Of a stretch of DNA of 64,000 nt, positions 46,182 through 54,882 are shown piece after piece (position 1 is the stretch's first letter; every line of letters begins with the position of its first letter). Source of the stretch: Wocania_A sp965224845 (GTDB lineage: Bacteria; Bacteroidota; Bacteroidia; Flavobacteriales; Flavobacteriaceae); NCBI GenBank assembly GCA_965224845.1, contig CBDDAJ010000015.1:1-64000 (forward strand), read 5' to 3'. Both the position numbers and the translations under genes were made by a program. Under the pieces are notes generated by a model. The model was not told the DNA's origin. It saw nothing but the letters and a program-made list of their open reading frames with translations, and did not search any database.

Positions 46182-47410
46182 TAATCGTTTCTTAATGCTA
46201 CAATAGGTTTAATTCTCGATGCCTTTTTTGCCGGCAAATATCCCGCTATAGCGCCTGCCGTTATTAATGTAATGGTGGCTCCTATAACAAGGCTATTACT
46301 AACTCCCGGATCTTTAATAAAGTATTCCTTTAAACTGGGACCAACAAACTCTAAAACACCAACACCAACCAACAAACCAACATATCCGGCAATGGCTGTT
46401 ATCAAAATAGACTCTATTAAGATTATGGATACTATAGATCGTGGAGAGGCTCCAAGGGCTTTACGAATCCCTATTTCTTTTGTGCGTTCTTTAACAATAA
46501 AGATCATGATATTACTAATCCCTACAACGCCAGCTATAAGAGTACCAAAACCTATAACTAAAATAATAACCGTTAAGCCGCCTGTCATTTGCCCAACTGC
46601 TTTTGTGCCTTCGGCCATATTACGAACTCTAATAGCTCTTTGATCGTTGCGTGCAACAGAAAAGCGGTCTTTAAGCTTTCTGGTTAACAAATTACTAAAA
46701 GCCAATGCCTGGTCGTAATCCATTTCAGGATTATACGTTAGATTTATTTGATCTATATAATCATTATTGCCATAAATATGTTGAGCCGTTGTAATTGGCA
46801 TATATATTAGGCGCTCTTCATTATCGCCTCCATCATCAGTAAAAACACCAACAACTTTATATTGAATATCATTAAGGTTAATATATTTTCCTATGGCAGC
46901 TGTTTTTAAAAATAAATCTTCTTCAACCAACCTGCCAATTACAACAACTTTTGTTCTATTTTGTAAGTCGTTCTGATTGATATATCGCCCTTCTTTTATT
47001 TTTGTTTTTTCTAAGTATTGATGGTCTGGATGTACTGCTCTTAGCCTATAACTGTTCTGTTCGTTCCTAAAAGAGGCCTGGACATTTTTATAAATTCTTG
47101 CAGTAATAAACTCAACCTTATTACCAAAATCGTCTTTTACATAATCAAAATCTTCATTTTTAAACTGAATACGTCTTCCGGCTTGTAAGCCTTTATGTGC
47201 CTTGGTGGTCCAACCAGATCGAATAAAAATAGAATTATTGGCATCGTCAACAAAAGCTTCAGCAAATGTGTTTTTCAAACCATTAGCAATTCCAAAAAGA
47301 ATGGTAAATAATAATATGGCAAATGCCACAGTAAAACCAGACAATAAACTTCTGGTTCTGTTCTTATTAATACTCTGGAATATTTCGCGCCAAAGGTCTA
47401 TATCAAACAT
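46181..47410 (-). CDS. MacB-type ABC transporter permease (first permease)
   Basis: A 409-residue permease with the same layout as the next gene's product: N-terminal helix (NRTRSLLSGFTVAFAILLFTILFG), large periplasmic domain, then three helices with VKERTKEIGIRKALGASPRS. The two share their cytosolic coupling segment but differ in the periplasmic part. It overlaps the ATPase gene by eight bases. Confidence 0.88.
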   Translation of the reverse strand: MFDIDLWREIFQSINKNRTRSLLSGFTVAFAILLFTILFGIANGLKNTFAEAFVDDANNSIFIRSGWTTKAHKGLQAGRRIQFKNEDFDYVKDDFGNKVEFITARIYKNVQASFRNEQNSYRLRAVHPDHQYLEKTKIKEGRYINQNDLQNRTKVVVIGRLVEEDLFLKTAAIGKYINLNDIQYKVVGVFTDDGGDNEERLIYMPITTAQHIYGNNDYIDQINLTYNPEMDYDQALAFSNLLTRKLKDRFSVARNDQRAIRVRNMAEGTKAVGQMTGGLTVIILVIGFGTLIAGVVGISNIMIFIVKERTKEIGIRKALGASPRSIVSIILIESILITAIAGYVGLLVGVGVLEFVGPSLKEYFIKDPGVSNSLVIGATITLITAGAIAGYLPAKKASRIKPIVALRND

Positions 47411-48104
47411 ACTGTTCTGCCCTAACCTGTTCTACTTTCTTATCTTCCATAATAACACCATCACGCAACCTTACAATGCGCTTACACATATTAGCGATGT
47501 CTTCCTCGTGTGTTACCATTAAAATGGTTTTACCTTCATCATTTAATTGTTGTATAAACTCCATGATTTCGTAAGAGGTTTTCGTATCTAATGCCCCGGT
47601 TGGCTCATCGGCTAATAATAATTTAGGATTTGCAGCTAAAGCTCTTGCAATGGCTACACGTTGGTTTTGCCCACCCGAAAGTTCTTTTGGTAAATGTTCT
47701 GCCCAATCTGCTAAGCCAACTTTTTCAAGATGAAATAAAGCTAATTCTTGACGTTGTTTACGTTTCATACCCTGGTAATACAATGGTAATGCTACATTTT
47801 CAAGTGCATTTTTATAATTTATAAGATTGAAGGATTGAAAAATAAATCCTAAAAACTTATTTCTATATACGGCTGCCTTTTTTTCGGTAAGGTCCTTTAT
47901 TGGTAATCCGTCTAAAACATAATCGCCTTCATCGGCCTCATCAAGCATCCCAATAATATTTAGTAATGTTGATTTCCCTGAACCTGAAGAGCCCATAATA
48001 GCTACCATTTCACCTTCTTCAACAGAGAGATCAATACCTTTTAAAACATGTAAACTGGAATCGCCTATTGGATAGGACTTGTGTAGTTGGCTAATTTTTA
48101 ACAT
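47403..48104 (-). CDS. ABC transporter ATP-binding protein (MacB/LolD type)
   Basis: A 233-residue ATPase with Walker A GSSGSGKST (38-46), the signature LSGGQNQR (142-149), Walker B LLLADEP (162-168) and the switch His in TILMVTHEED. It is first in the operon and its stop overlaps the first permease gene by eight bases. It would power the MacB-like permeases to move drugs, peptides or lipids across the envelope. Confidence 0.92.
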   Translation of the reverse strand: MLKISQLHKSYPIGDSSLHVLKGIDLSVEEGEMVAIMGSSGSGKSTLLNIIGMLDEADEGDYVLDGLPIKDLTEKKAAVYRNKFLGFIFQSFNLINYKNALENVALPLYYQGMKRKQRQELALFHLEKVGLADWAEHLPKELSGGQNQRVAIARALAANPKLLLADEPTGALDTKTSYEIMEFIQQLNDEGKTILMVTHEEDIANMCKRIVRLRDGVIMEDKKVEQVRAEQYV

Positions 48105-48192
48105 TACTTTGATGGGTTTAATAAAGCTAAGGCTTTTTAGTTAGACTTATAAGACAAAGAAATGTTACAAAAATTGTACCTAAAAATTTTTA

Positions 48193-48411
48193 TTATTTAT
48201 TTAACGTATTGAATTTCTTATAAATATAATACGCCAGACCTCCTACAAGTATATATGGTATCGCCATTAAATACACAATACCGTCATTAATGCCTTCTGC
48301 AGCAGTTTGCCCTTCTTCACTTTCTAAAACGGCTCGACACATGGCACATTGTGCATTCGTTTCCAGAAAAAAGAGAAGGAAAAAAACCAGAAATATTATT
48401 TTACGTTTCAT
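48193..48411 (-). CDS. Short CxxC membrane protein (hypothetical)
   Basis: A 72-residue protein from MKRKIIFLVFFLLFF; an ATG four codons upstream is also possible. A signal-like helix ends at NAQ, followed at once by CAMC (Cys22, Cys25), a short acidic segment (VLESEEGQTAAEGIND) and a C-terminal membrane helix. The upstream DUF420 gene ends about five bases from the start, or overlaps it if the upstream ATG is used. I do not recognise a family. Its place in the oxidase-assembly run and its CxxC pair suggest a metal- or redox-related role, but this is inference. Confidence 0.65.
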   Translation of the reverse strand: MKRKIIFLVFFLLFFLETNAQCAMCRAVLESEEGQTAAEGINDGIVYLMAIPYILVGGLAYYIYKKFNTLNK

Positions 48412-48415
48412 ATTT

Positions 48416-48952
48416 TTAAACATAATACGGTGAAATCAATATGTAAACAACAACGCCACTTACAGCAACATATAACCATAATGGAAATGTAATTCGGGCT
48501 ATTTTTTTATGCTTTTCAAAATTATTTGTTATGGCTCTTACATAAGTGATTAATACAAATGGAATAACCGCAATAGATAAAACAATATGTGTTAATAAAA
48601 TAAAATAGTAAACATATTTTATAACACCTTCTCCTCCAAACTTTGTAGAGTCGCTTGTCATATGATAGGCTACATACATAATCAAAAACACTACAGAACA
48701 CCAAATGGCGGTAGTCATGAGGTTTTCATGAAGCACGATATTTTTCTTTTTAATAGCAAAAAATGCTATTACTAAAATAATGGCTGTTATACCGTTTATG
48801 GTGGCATAAATTGGCGGCAAAAAGCTTAAAGGCTCTACATTTGGTATTTTAACACTAAATAAAGCAGCTACAACAATTGGGATAATTATTGATAATACAA
48901 CTATTAATCTGTTATATTTTTTATCGTCTAATATAGGGTCTTGATTATTCAT
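48416..48952 (-). CDS. DUF420 membrane protein (CtaM/YozB-like)
   Basis: A 178-residue protein with five hydrophobic helices and the DUF420 features: HENLMTTAIWCSVVFLIMYVAYHM and HIVLSIAVIPFVLITYVRAI, with conserved histidines. Relatives (CtaM in Gram-positives) are needed for haem-copper oxidase maturation. It follows the SCO gene by 58 bases and overlaps or abuts the small CxxC gene. Confidence 0.88.
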   Translation of the reverse strand: MNNQDPILDDKKYNRLIVVLSIIIPIVVAALFSVKIPNVEPLSFLPPIYATINGITAIILVIAFFAIKKKNIVLHENLMTTAIWCSVVFLIMYVAYHMTSDSTKFGGEGVIKYVYYFILLTHIVLSIAVIPFVLITYVRAITNNFEKHKKIARITFPLWLYVAVSGVVVYILISPYYV

Positions 48953-49010
48953 GCTAATACATTTTTCGTTTCTTACTTCGGCTAACCAGAGCCGATACGA
49001 AATGATACAT

Positions 49011-49757
49011 TTATTCGTTTAATAGTTTTTTTATATCTTCCTTTAACGCGCTAATCTGTTCTTCTGCGCCATCATCATCAACCTGTTCTGCTTCAGAGGC
49101 TATTCCTCTATAATAAATTATAGGGTTTCCAAATTGGTCTTTTCTTGAGCGTATAAACCCGTTTTTATCAATTAAAGCAAAATTTCCCGAATGCTCAAAG
49201 CCGCCTTCAGCCTCAGCATTTTCTCCTGTGTATAAATTAAACCCCTGGTTTGCTAGTTTATAAATATCGTCTTTATTCCCTGTCATTAAATGCCAATTAG
49301 GGTTTGTAACTCCATAGTGCTCTGCATAGGCCTTTAGGATTTCCGGTGTATCATAATCCGGGTTTATTGTAAAGGATGCCACCCCAAAATCTTCAAAGCC
49401 TTTAAAGCTATTTTGAATTTGAATAAGATTAGCATTCATACGCGGGCAAATGGTTGGGCACGTTGTAAAGAAAAATTCAATAACATAAACCTTGCCTTCG
49501 TAGTCTATATTGGAAATTGATTTTCCTGCCTGGTTTATAAACGAAAATGCAGGTACCTTTTTAGGTTGTCCATTAATTTGAATAAATGCCAGATCAGATT
49601 TTATTGATTGTTTTTCCTTAGCAGAATCGCTTCTACTTTCATGACGTATCACATCGTTATTGGATATTCTGTCTACTATTTTAGGAATAAACAGTATCCC
49701 AAAAACCAGTATAATAAATGCGATACCTATATACGAATAATTAGTTTTCTTGCTCAT
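49011..49757 (-). CDS. SCO-family copper chaperone/thioredoxin-like protein
   Basis: A 248-residue protein with one N-terminal membrane helix and a periplasmic thioredoxin fold. The copper-binding CxxxC is Cys100 and Cys104 (TTCPTICPRMN), and His189 in GFEHSGNFALID completes the site. SCO proteins deliver copper or electrons to the CuA centre of cytochrome oxidase subunit II. The neighbours are oxidase subunits and DUF420. An extended lysine/glutamate tail ends it. Confidence 0.94.
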   Translation of the reverse strand: MSKKTNYSYIGIAFIILVFGILFIPKIVDRISNNDVIRHESRSDSAKEKQSIKSDLAFIQINGQPKKVPAFSFINQAGKSISNIDYEGKVYVIEFFFTTCPTICPRMNANLIQIQNSFKGFEDFGVASFTINPDYDTPEILKAYAEHYGVTNPNWHLMTGNKDDIYKLANQGFNLYTGENAEAEGGFEHSGNFALIDKNGFIRSRKDQFGNPIIYYRGIASEAEQVDDDGAEEQISALKEDIKKLLNE

Positions 49758-49798
49758 AACTTTTCCTTCCTTTTTTTAAAGGAGTCTTTCTTATCAAT

Positions 49799-50515
49799 TT
49801 AATCTTTTTTGTCTGGGCTTATATCTTCAGACCTTGAGGGCCCGGGATTAAATTCGCCCTTTCGTTTTTGTCTATATTCTGTAAATAAAATGCGTAAATC
49901 GTCGCTCATTTTATTTTTAATTTCTGCAACCTCAATACAATCATAAGAGTACAAACCATAAACCGGTTTTTCTTTTTCCAGTTCATTATCAGTTCTGTCA
50001 TCAAGCCTTCCGCGTTGGTTTAAATCTTTATCAACAATAAAAACATGGTCTGATGCTAAATCGTCGCTAAGATTTTGTTTTGATTTTATGCTATAAAACA
50101 CCCTTTGAATATCCTTTGGTGCTCCAAAAACAAAATGCCAAAACCTTAAATCTTCGTATGATGCTATTTCTTTTTTAAGGTTTTCAACGGCAGGTTCTGT
50201 ACCCTTAGGCACCACAATTACTATTTGGAAACGTTTAAAACCCTTAAACTTATCATAAACCAGTTCCTTTAAATTTAAAGCCGTTGTAGATTTGCTATTG
50301 GGGTCTTGACCAAAAAAACCCAGTACCGTTATATGGTCTTTTAAAATAATTTGATCTTTAGGCGAAGTAAACGATTGTAAGTCTAATACCTTTTTATTTA
50401 CAATATCCAGTGGTTCATAATTATGCGTTGCCGGATATAAGAACAATAAAAATGTTACAGGAAGAAAAAATAAAACTCCTAAAACTACATAACGGCTAAC
50501 TTTCTTATAATCCAT
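49799..50515 (-). CDS. SCO/thioredoxin-like membrane-anchored protein lacking the CxxxC motif (hypothetical)
   Basis: I start at MDYKKVSRYVV (238 residues); an ATG three codons upstream is possible. One membrane helix (about 8-28) precedes a domain with the strand-helix order of SCO proteins (ITVLGFFGQDPNSKSTTALN in place of the CxxxC strand, FQIVIVVPKG, LRFWHFVFGAPKDIQRVF, HVFIVDKDLNQRGRLDDR). The only cysteine is distal (YSYDCIE). The tail is charged. It lies 42 bases upstream of the true SCO gene and downstream of a terminator after the oxidase subunits. Confidence 0.7.
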   Translation of the reverse strand: MDYKKVSRYVVLGVLFFLPVTFLLFLYPATHNYEPLDIVNKKVLDLQSFTSPKDQIILKDHITVLGFFGQDPNSKSTTALNLKELVYDKFKGFKRFQIVIVVPKGTEPAVENLKKEIASYEDLRFWHFVFGAPKDIQRVFYSIKSKQNLSDDLASDHVFIVDKDLNQRGRLDDRTDNELEKEKPVYGLYSYDCIEVAEIKNKMSDDLRILFTEYRQKRKGEFNPGPSRSEDISPDKKD

Positions 50516-50560
50516 TGAATACATGCATTTTTATTGAAAACTAATTAAGGCTTCAAAAAT

Positions 50561-50589
50561 AAAAAAAGGCAGTTTAAAAACCGCCTTTA
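50561..50589 (-). terminator. Terminator after the cytochrome oxidase subunit genes
   Basis: AAAGGCGGTTT / AAACTGCCTTT stem (minus strand) with one G-U pair, then a run of T. It lies between the COX4-like gene and the SCO-like gene. Confidence 0.65.
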
Positions 50590-50613
50590 TATCTCTATTT
50601 AACTAATAAAGTT

Positions 50614-50994
50614 TTAAAAATCTCTTTTAATAAATCCTTCTTTATAAACATCAAAAACGTAACCGCCTTCTTGTAATAATATAAATATTAAATACAGTAT
50701 TAAGAAAATTGTTGTCCATACTACAGCACGTCTTAATCCTTTAGTTTCATCACGCATGTGCATAAAATCCCAGGTAATATAATAGGCTTTTACAATGGTT
50801 AAGATGATGAATATCCAGTTTAAAAGCTTCATGCCTAAAACTTGCCCCATTAAAACATCTGGTTTTATAATTCCCAATGCAACTTCTATAGCCGTTACGA
50901 TAGAAAGTAAAATTAATACTCCCCAAATTTTTTGTGTGTTAGATTTAAACTTTATTAAACCTCTTAATATTGCTAGATTATGTGCGTGTGCCAT
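50614..50994 (-). CDS. Cytochrome c oxidase subunit IV-family protein
   Basis: A 126-residue protein with three membrane helices matching the prokaryotic COX4 family (KIWGVLILLSIVTAIEVALGI, NWIFIILTIVKAYYITWDFMHMRDE). It is an accessory subunit of haem-copper oxidase. It follows the longer COX3 gene by 21 bases. Confidence 0.88.
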   Translation of the reverse strand: MAHAHNLAILRGLIKFKSNTQKIWGVLILLSIVTAIEVALGIIKPDVLMGQVLGMKLLNWIFIILTIVKAYYITWDFMHMRDETKGLRRAVVWTTIFLILYLIFILLQEGGYVFDVYKEGFIKRDF

Positions 50995-51015
50995 TTTAAA
51001 TACTATTATTAAATA

Positions 51016-52017
51016 TTATACCAGGTAGAAGAATGTAAATACAAATACCCAAACTAAATCTACAAAGTGCCAGTACAAACCAACTTTTTCAACCATCTCA
51101 TAATTTTTACGTCTCTCGTAAGTTCCTAATATTACATTAAAGAAAATAATGATATTAATTATAACTCCAGAGAATACGTGAAATCCGTGAAATCCAGTTA
51201 TAAAGAAAAAGAAATCTGCAAACAATGGCGAACCGTACTCATTTACATGTAGGTTTGCTCCTTCTACAACCGTTTTACCGTTATCTTTTAAAAGTTTTAA
51301 TGATTCACCTCTTGACAAAACTGTTTTTTCGCCAGCGTCGTTTATAATTTGTGTTCTTACTAAAACATTATCATGTGCTTCAAAACCATGAATAACTTCA
51401 TCGACTGTAAAGGTTGGTAAGGTGCCTTCTTGTACAAACCACAATCCATTTTTTCTATCATGCTCTGTTCTATATGTTTGTTCGGCAACCGCAAAATCTC
51501 TTAATGCTACTCTTTTAAAAACTTGCTCCCCTTCTTTTTCAACATATTCTCCAAACTGTAAAATATTTCCTCCTTTGGTTTGAACAGCACCATAATCTCC
51601 TTTTATAAAAGTGTTCCACTCCCAGGCTTGAGACCCCACAAATATTAAACCACCAATAATGGTTAAAAACATGTAAATGGTTACTTTAGCCTTATTTAGG
51701 TGATGCCCTGCATCAACTGCTAATACCATGGTTACCGACGACATGATAAGTACAAACGTCATAAAAGCCACATAATACATTGGTGCATCTACCCCATGTA
51801 AAAATGGAAAGTGCGTAAACACCTCATCGGCTATTGGCCATGAATCTATAAACTTAAATCTTGAAAATCCGTAAGCGGCTAAAAACCCGGAGAATGTTAA
51901 AGCATCAGAAACGATGAAAAACCACATCATCATTTTACCATAACTTGCATGTAACGGCTGGTTTCCTCCGCCCCAAGTTTTACCTTCTGTTCCAGTATTT
52001 ACAACTGTAGTACTCAT
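51016..52017 (-). CDS. Cytochrome c oxidase subunit III with a large loop insertion
   Basis: A 333-residue COX3 protein. Helices flank a soluble insertion of about 120 residues (about 125-245; starts after EWNTFIKGDYG and ends before NEYGSPLFADFFFFITG), not present in the neighbouring 193-residue COX3. The C-terminal helices hold GFHGFHVFSGVIINI and GLYWHFVDLVWVFVF, the usual signature. It is part of the proton-pumping oxidase. No subunit I or II gene is in the window. Confidence 0.9.
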   Translation of the reverse strand: MSTTVVNTGTEGKTWGGGNQPLHASYGKMMMWFFIVSDALTFSGFLAAYGFSRFKFIDSWPIADEVFTHFPFLHGVDAPMYYVAFMTFVLIMSSVTMVLAVDAGHHLNKAKVTIYMFLTIIGGLIFVGSQAWEWNTFIKGDYGAVQTKGGNILQFGEYVEKEGEQVFKRVALRDFAVAEQTYRTEHDRKNGLWFVQEGTLPTFTVDEVIHGFEAHDNVLVRTQIINDAGEKTVLSRGESLKLLKDNGKTVVEGANLHVNEYGSPLFADFFFFITGFHGFHVFSGVIINIIIFFNVILGTYERRKNYEMVEKVGLYWHFVDLVWVFVFTFFYLV

Positions 52018-52045
52018 ATGTAATGGTTGTTATTTAAAAGTTGCA

Positions 52046-52053
52046 CAAAAATA
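52046..52053 (-). promoter_or_regulatory. Candidate -7 box upstream of the longer COX3 gene
   Basis: TATTTTTG on the minus strand fits TAnnTTTG and lies about 29 bases upstream of the start codon in a 137-base spacer. No TTG at the proper distance was seen, so confidence is low. Confidence 0.3.
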
Positions 52054-52154
52054 ATCAAATTATCTATCTAATAAAACATCCTACAATAAATTTTAAAGAC
52101 TCTAAATAAAGGGGCTTTTGGATGCCACACATCTCTATAAAAAAACAATAAAAA

Positions 52155-52736
52155 TTATCCTATAAAATATAAAAACAAAAAGAGGTATACCCATAGTATA
52201 TCTATAAAATGCCAAAATGTTGCTGCCAGTTCGAACCCTAGCATTTTTGCTGCACTATACTTTTGTTTAAAATGATTATAAATTACTACCAATAAACAAA
52301 TTAAGCCAACAACAACGTGCAAAATATGCACAATAGCAATTAAATAAATATAAGACATGGTTACATTACTGGTAGGTCCTGTAAAATTGTAGCCTAAATC
52401 AATAATTTGCCGAAAGCCTTTAAACTGGTAAAAAATAAATGCTAATCCTAAAATTAAAGTCACCCATAAAAACAATGTTGTTTTTGATCTGTTTTCACTT
52501 TTTAATGCTTTTTTAGCCAGTAAAAATGTTACACTGCTTATTAAAATTATAACGGTACTTACAATAAAAGCATTTGGCAACTGAAAATCCTTTAACCAAT
52601 CTGGTCTGGAACTGCTTACTACAAATGCACTTGTCCATCCTGCAAACGACATGACAAGTGAAATAATCCCAAACCAAAGCATCATTTTTTTTGCTCGGTT
52701 ATTTTTTTCTTCCGGAGTCCCTTGAGTTAAATCCAT
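52155..52736 (-). CDS. Cytochrome c oxidase subunit III
   Basis: A 193-residue COX3-family protein with five membrane helices, ending WHFIDILWVYLFLFLYFIG, and a central IVHILHVVVGLICLLVV helix. It is shorter than the classical seven-helix form and likely co-assembles with the other COX3 gene's oxidase. It starts two bases after the cyoE stop, so they form one operon. Confidence 0.9.
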   Translation of the reverse strand: MDLTQGTPEEKNNRAKKMMLWFGIISLVMSFAGWTSAFVVSSSRPDWLKDFQLPNAFIVSTVIILISSVTFLLAKKALKSENRSKTTLFLWVTLILGLAFIFYQFKGFRQIIDLGYNFTGPTSNVTMSYIYLIAIVHILHVVVGLICLLVVIYNHFKQKYSAAKMLGFELAATFWHFIDILWVYLFLFLYFIG

Positions 52737-52738
52737 AA

Positions 52739-53632
52739 TTATCTAATAAATTTATCGATTACATAAACAATTTGTACTAACGAGATGTACGATACACTAA
52801 CTAGCATAAGTTGTCTTGCTGATTTTTCAGTCATTAATTTAAATAAACGAATGGCATAATACAGCATCCATAATCCTAAAAGAAATACTATAACTGCTGA
52901 TACTATTGACAATTCTAATTTACCGGTAAACCCAAATACAGGAATTATTGATACGATCAGGGTCCAGATAGTATACATAATGGTTTGTACTGCAGTTCCT
53001 TTATCTTGTTGTCCTGTTGGCAACATAAAGAATCCGCCTTTTTTATAGTCTTCAAATAAAAACCAGCCAATGGCCCAAAAATGAGGAAATTGCCAAAAAA
53101 ACTGTAATGCAAATAATGTTCCTGGTTCTATACCAAAATCATCTGTTGCAGCAACCCAGCCTAACATAAATGGTATAGCTCCCGGAATAGCTCCAACAAA
53201 TACAGCTAATGGTGTTTTGGTTTTTAAAGGGGTATAAACACAGGTATATAAAAATATTGAAATGGCACCAAACATAGCTGTTTGTTTGTTGATGGTATAC
53301 AATATAATAATGCCTAATAATGTAAAAACAGAAGCAATTATAAAGGCTGTGGTTACCGACATTCTCCCTCCCGGAATTGGCCTGTCTTTAGTGCGGCTCA
53401 TTAAAGCATCTAAATCCTTTTCAATAATTTGATTAAATGCGTTTGATGCCCCAACCATAAAATAACCCCCAAAAGCCAGTAAAATTAAAGTTTTAACAGA
53501 TACCGTTTCTGCACCTAATAAATAACCGGCAAGTGAAGAAAAAACAACACTTAATGCCAATCGCATTTTTGTGATTTCTTTAAAATCTGAAATTACAGAA
53601 TGTGTTGCTAATGAAGATTTTGAGTTACTCAA
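52739..53632 (-). CDS. cyoE: Haem o synthase (protohaem IX farnesyltransferase)
   Basis: A 297-residue UbiA-family prenyltransferase with about eight membrane helices. The first Asp-rich site is GASNAFNQIIEKDLDALMSRTKDRPIP; a second region (FFWQFPHFWAIGWFLFEDYKKGG) completes the active site. It farnesylates haem b to haem o for the haem-copper oxidase. It is first in the cluster, and a good promoter lies 36-68 bases upstream. Confidence 0.94.
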   Translation of the reverse strand: MSNSKSSLATHSVISDFKEITKMRLALSVVFSSLAGYLLGAETVSVKTLILLAFGGYFMVGASNAFNQIIEKDLDALMSRTKDRPIPGGRMSVTTAFIIASVFTLLGIIILYTINKQTAMFGAISIFLYTCVYTPLKTKTPLAVFVGAIPGAIPFMLGWVAATDDFGIEPGTLFALQFFWQFPHFWAIGWFLFEDYKKGGFFMLPTGQQDKGTAVQTIMYTIWTLIVSIIPVFGFTGKLELSIVSAVIVFLLGLWMLYYAIRLFKLMTEKSARQLMLVSVSYISLVQIVYVIDKFIR

Positions 53633-53945
53633 TGTTTCCTTTTCTTGGTCGCTTTATAATGCGAGTGCAAAGATACTTTAATATACCAAATAAACTTCAA
53701 AATAACCGATTAAATCCGTTTCTTTTTCCTTTATATTTCAAAATAAAATAGAATCGTAACTATGGCTATGCTTATATTTTATTTTTCATCTAAAGAAAAT
53801 ATAATTCAAATTTATTATCAGTCATTTAAAAATTCATTTGGTATTAAAGCAATTTGAGCAATCCTTTTTAATGGTAAATTTATTTTCCTCATTAAGCCCT
53901 TTATATTTTGTATTTTTATTGAAAACAACCTTATCTCGATTTATT
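53633..53945. other. Divergent spacer between cyoE and the metallo-beta-lactamase gene
   Basis: A 313-base intergenic region. It holds the cyoE promoter near 53,670-53,700 on the minus strand and AT-rich sequence before the metallo-beta-lactamase start. In the plus direction an open frame precedes MTSLKSVLPL, but it has no coding features and is treated as leader DNA. I see no RNA gene or repeat in it. Confidence 0.6.
53668..53700 (-). promoter_or_regulatory. Promoter of the cyoE operon
   Basis: Read on the minus strand, TTG at 53,700-53,698 is followed after 22 bases by TATCTTTG (53,675-53,668), an exact TAnnTTTG box. The start codon is 36 bases further on. Confidence 0.5.
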
Positions 53946-54842
53946 ATGACATCTTTAAAATCTGTTTTACCGCTTTTTGCTTTTTGCTTTTCTTTACTGG
54001 TCTGCGCTCAAAATAATGATGTGGTTATTAAAACCCATAAACTATCAGAGCGCATATATATGTTAGAGGGGCAGGGGGGCAATATTGGCTTATACGTTGG
54101 TGAAGACGGTGTTGTTATGATAGACAGCCAGTTTGCACCATTAACCCCTAAAATTTTAGCCGCCATTAAAGCCATTAGCGATAAACCCATACAGTTTTTA
54201 ATTAATACCCATTGGCATCACGATCATGTTGGCGGCAACGAAAACATTAAAAATGAAGGTGCTATTATTGTAGCCCATGATAATGTTAGAAAACGTATGA
54301 GTGTCGATCAGTTTGATAAATACCGAAACAGAACAACCAAAGCTACACCAACAAAATTACCGCTGGTTTCATTTTCAGAGAACATAACGTTTTATATGAA
54401 TGGAGAAGCTATTATGGTGTTTCATGTTGATAATGCTCATACCGATGGCGATGCCATGATTTATTTTACAAAAAGTAATATCCTGCATATGGGAGACACG
54501 TATTTTCAAGGCAAATATCCGTTTATAGATCTGGCCTCCGGCGGAAGCGTAAACGGTTATATTCATGCTGCAAAGCGTGCTTTAATGCTAATTGACGAGG
54601 ATACTAAAATTATTCCCGGGCACAGAAACCTGTCTAATAAAAAAGAATTAACCGCATATTTAAATATGCTGGAAACAATTAAAACCCGTGTTTTAGCTGA
54701 AATTAAAAAAGGAAAAACCGAAGAAGAGGTTACTAAAAACGAAGCCATAACCCGGGAATACAGTGCTTTAAATTATGGCGATTGGTTTATTAAAGACGCC
54801 CAAATACGGCAAACCTTTTACAGGAGTTTAAAAGCAGAGTAA
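53946..54842 (+). CDS. MBL-fold metallo-hydrolase, secreted
   Basis: I start at MTSLKSVLPLFAFCF (298 residues), which has a signal peptide ending VCAQ. The metallo-beta-lactamase motif HxHxDH is H89, H91, D93, H94 in NTHWHHDHVGG. Later metal ligands are in DNAHTDGDAMIYF and IPGHRNLSNK. It is a subclass B3-like or glyoxalase II-like periplasmic hydrolase of unknown substrate. I would not call it an antibiotic-resistance gene without evidence. The next gene is convergent. Confidence 0.85.
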   Translation: MTSLKSVLPLFAFCFSLLVCAQNNDVVIKTHKLSERIYMLEGQGGNIGLYVGEDGVVMIDSQFAPLTPKILAAIKAISDKPIQFLINTHWHHDHVGGNENIKNEGAIIVAHDNVRKRMSVDQFDKYRNRTTKATPTKLPLVSFSENITFYMNGEAIMVFHVDNAHTDGDAMIYFTKSNILHMGDTYFQGKYPFIDLASGGSVNGYIHAAKRALMLIDEDTKIIPGHRNLSNKKELTAYLNMLETIKTRVLAEIKKGKTEEEVTKNEAITREYSALNYGDWFIKDAQIRQTFYRSLKAE

Positions 54843-54882
54843 CCTATACCATTTCTAACTTGCTTTTTTAATATAAAAAAGA

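Noticed and set aside
53838..53945. N-terminal extension of the metallo-hydrolase
   Set aside because: The downstream ATG gives a clear signal peptide, and the extension has no coding features.
53946..54842. Antibiotic-resistance beta-lactamase
   Set aside because: The fold and HxHxDH motif are shared by many hydrolases; nothing specific to beta-lactam hydrolysis is seen.
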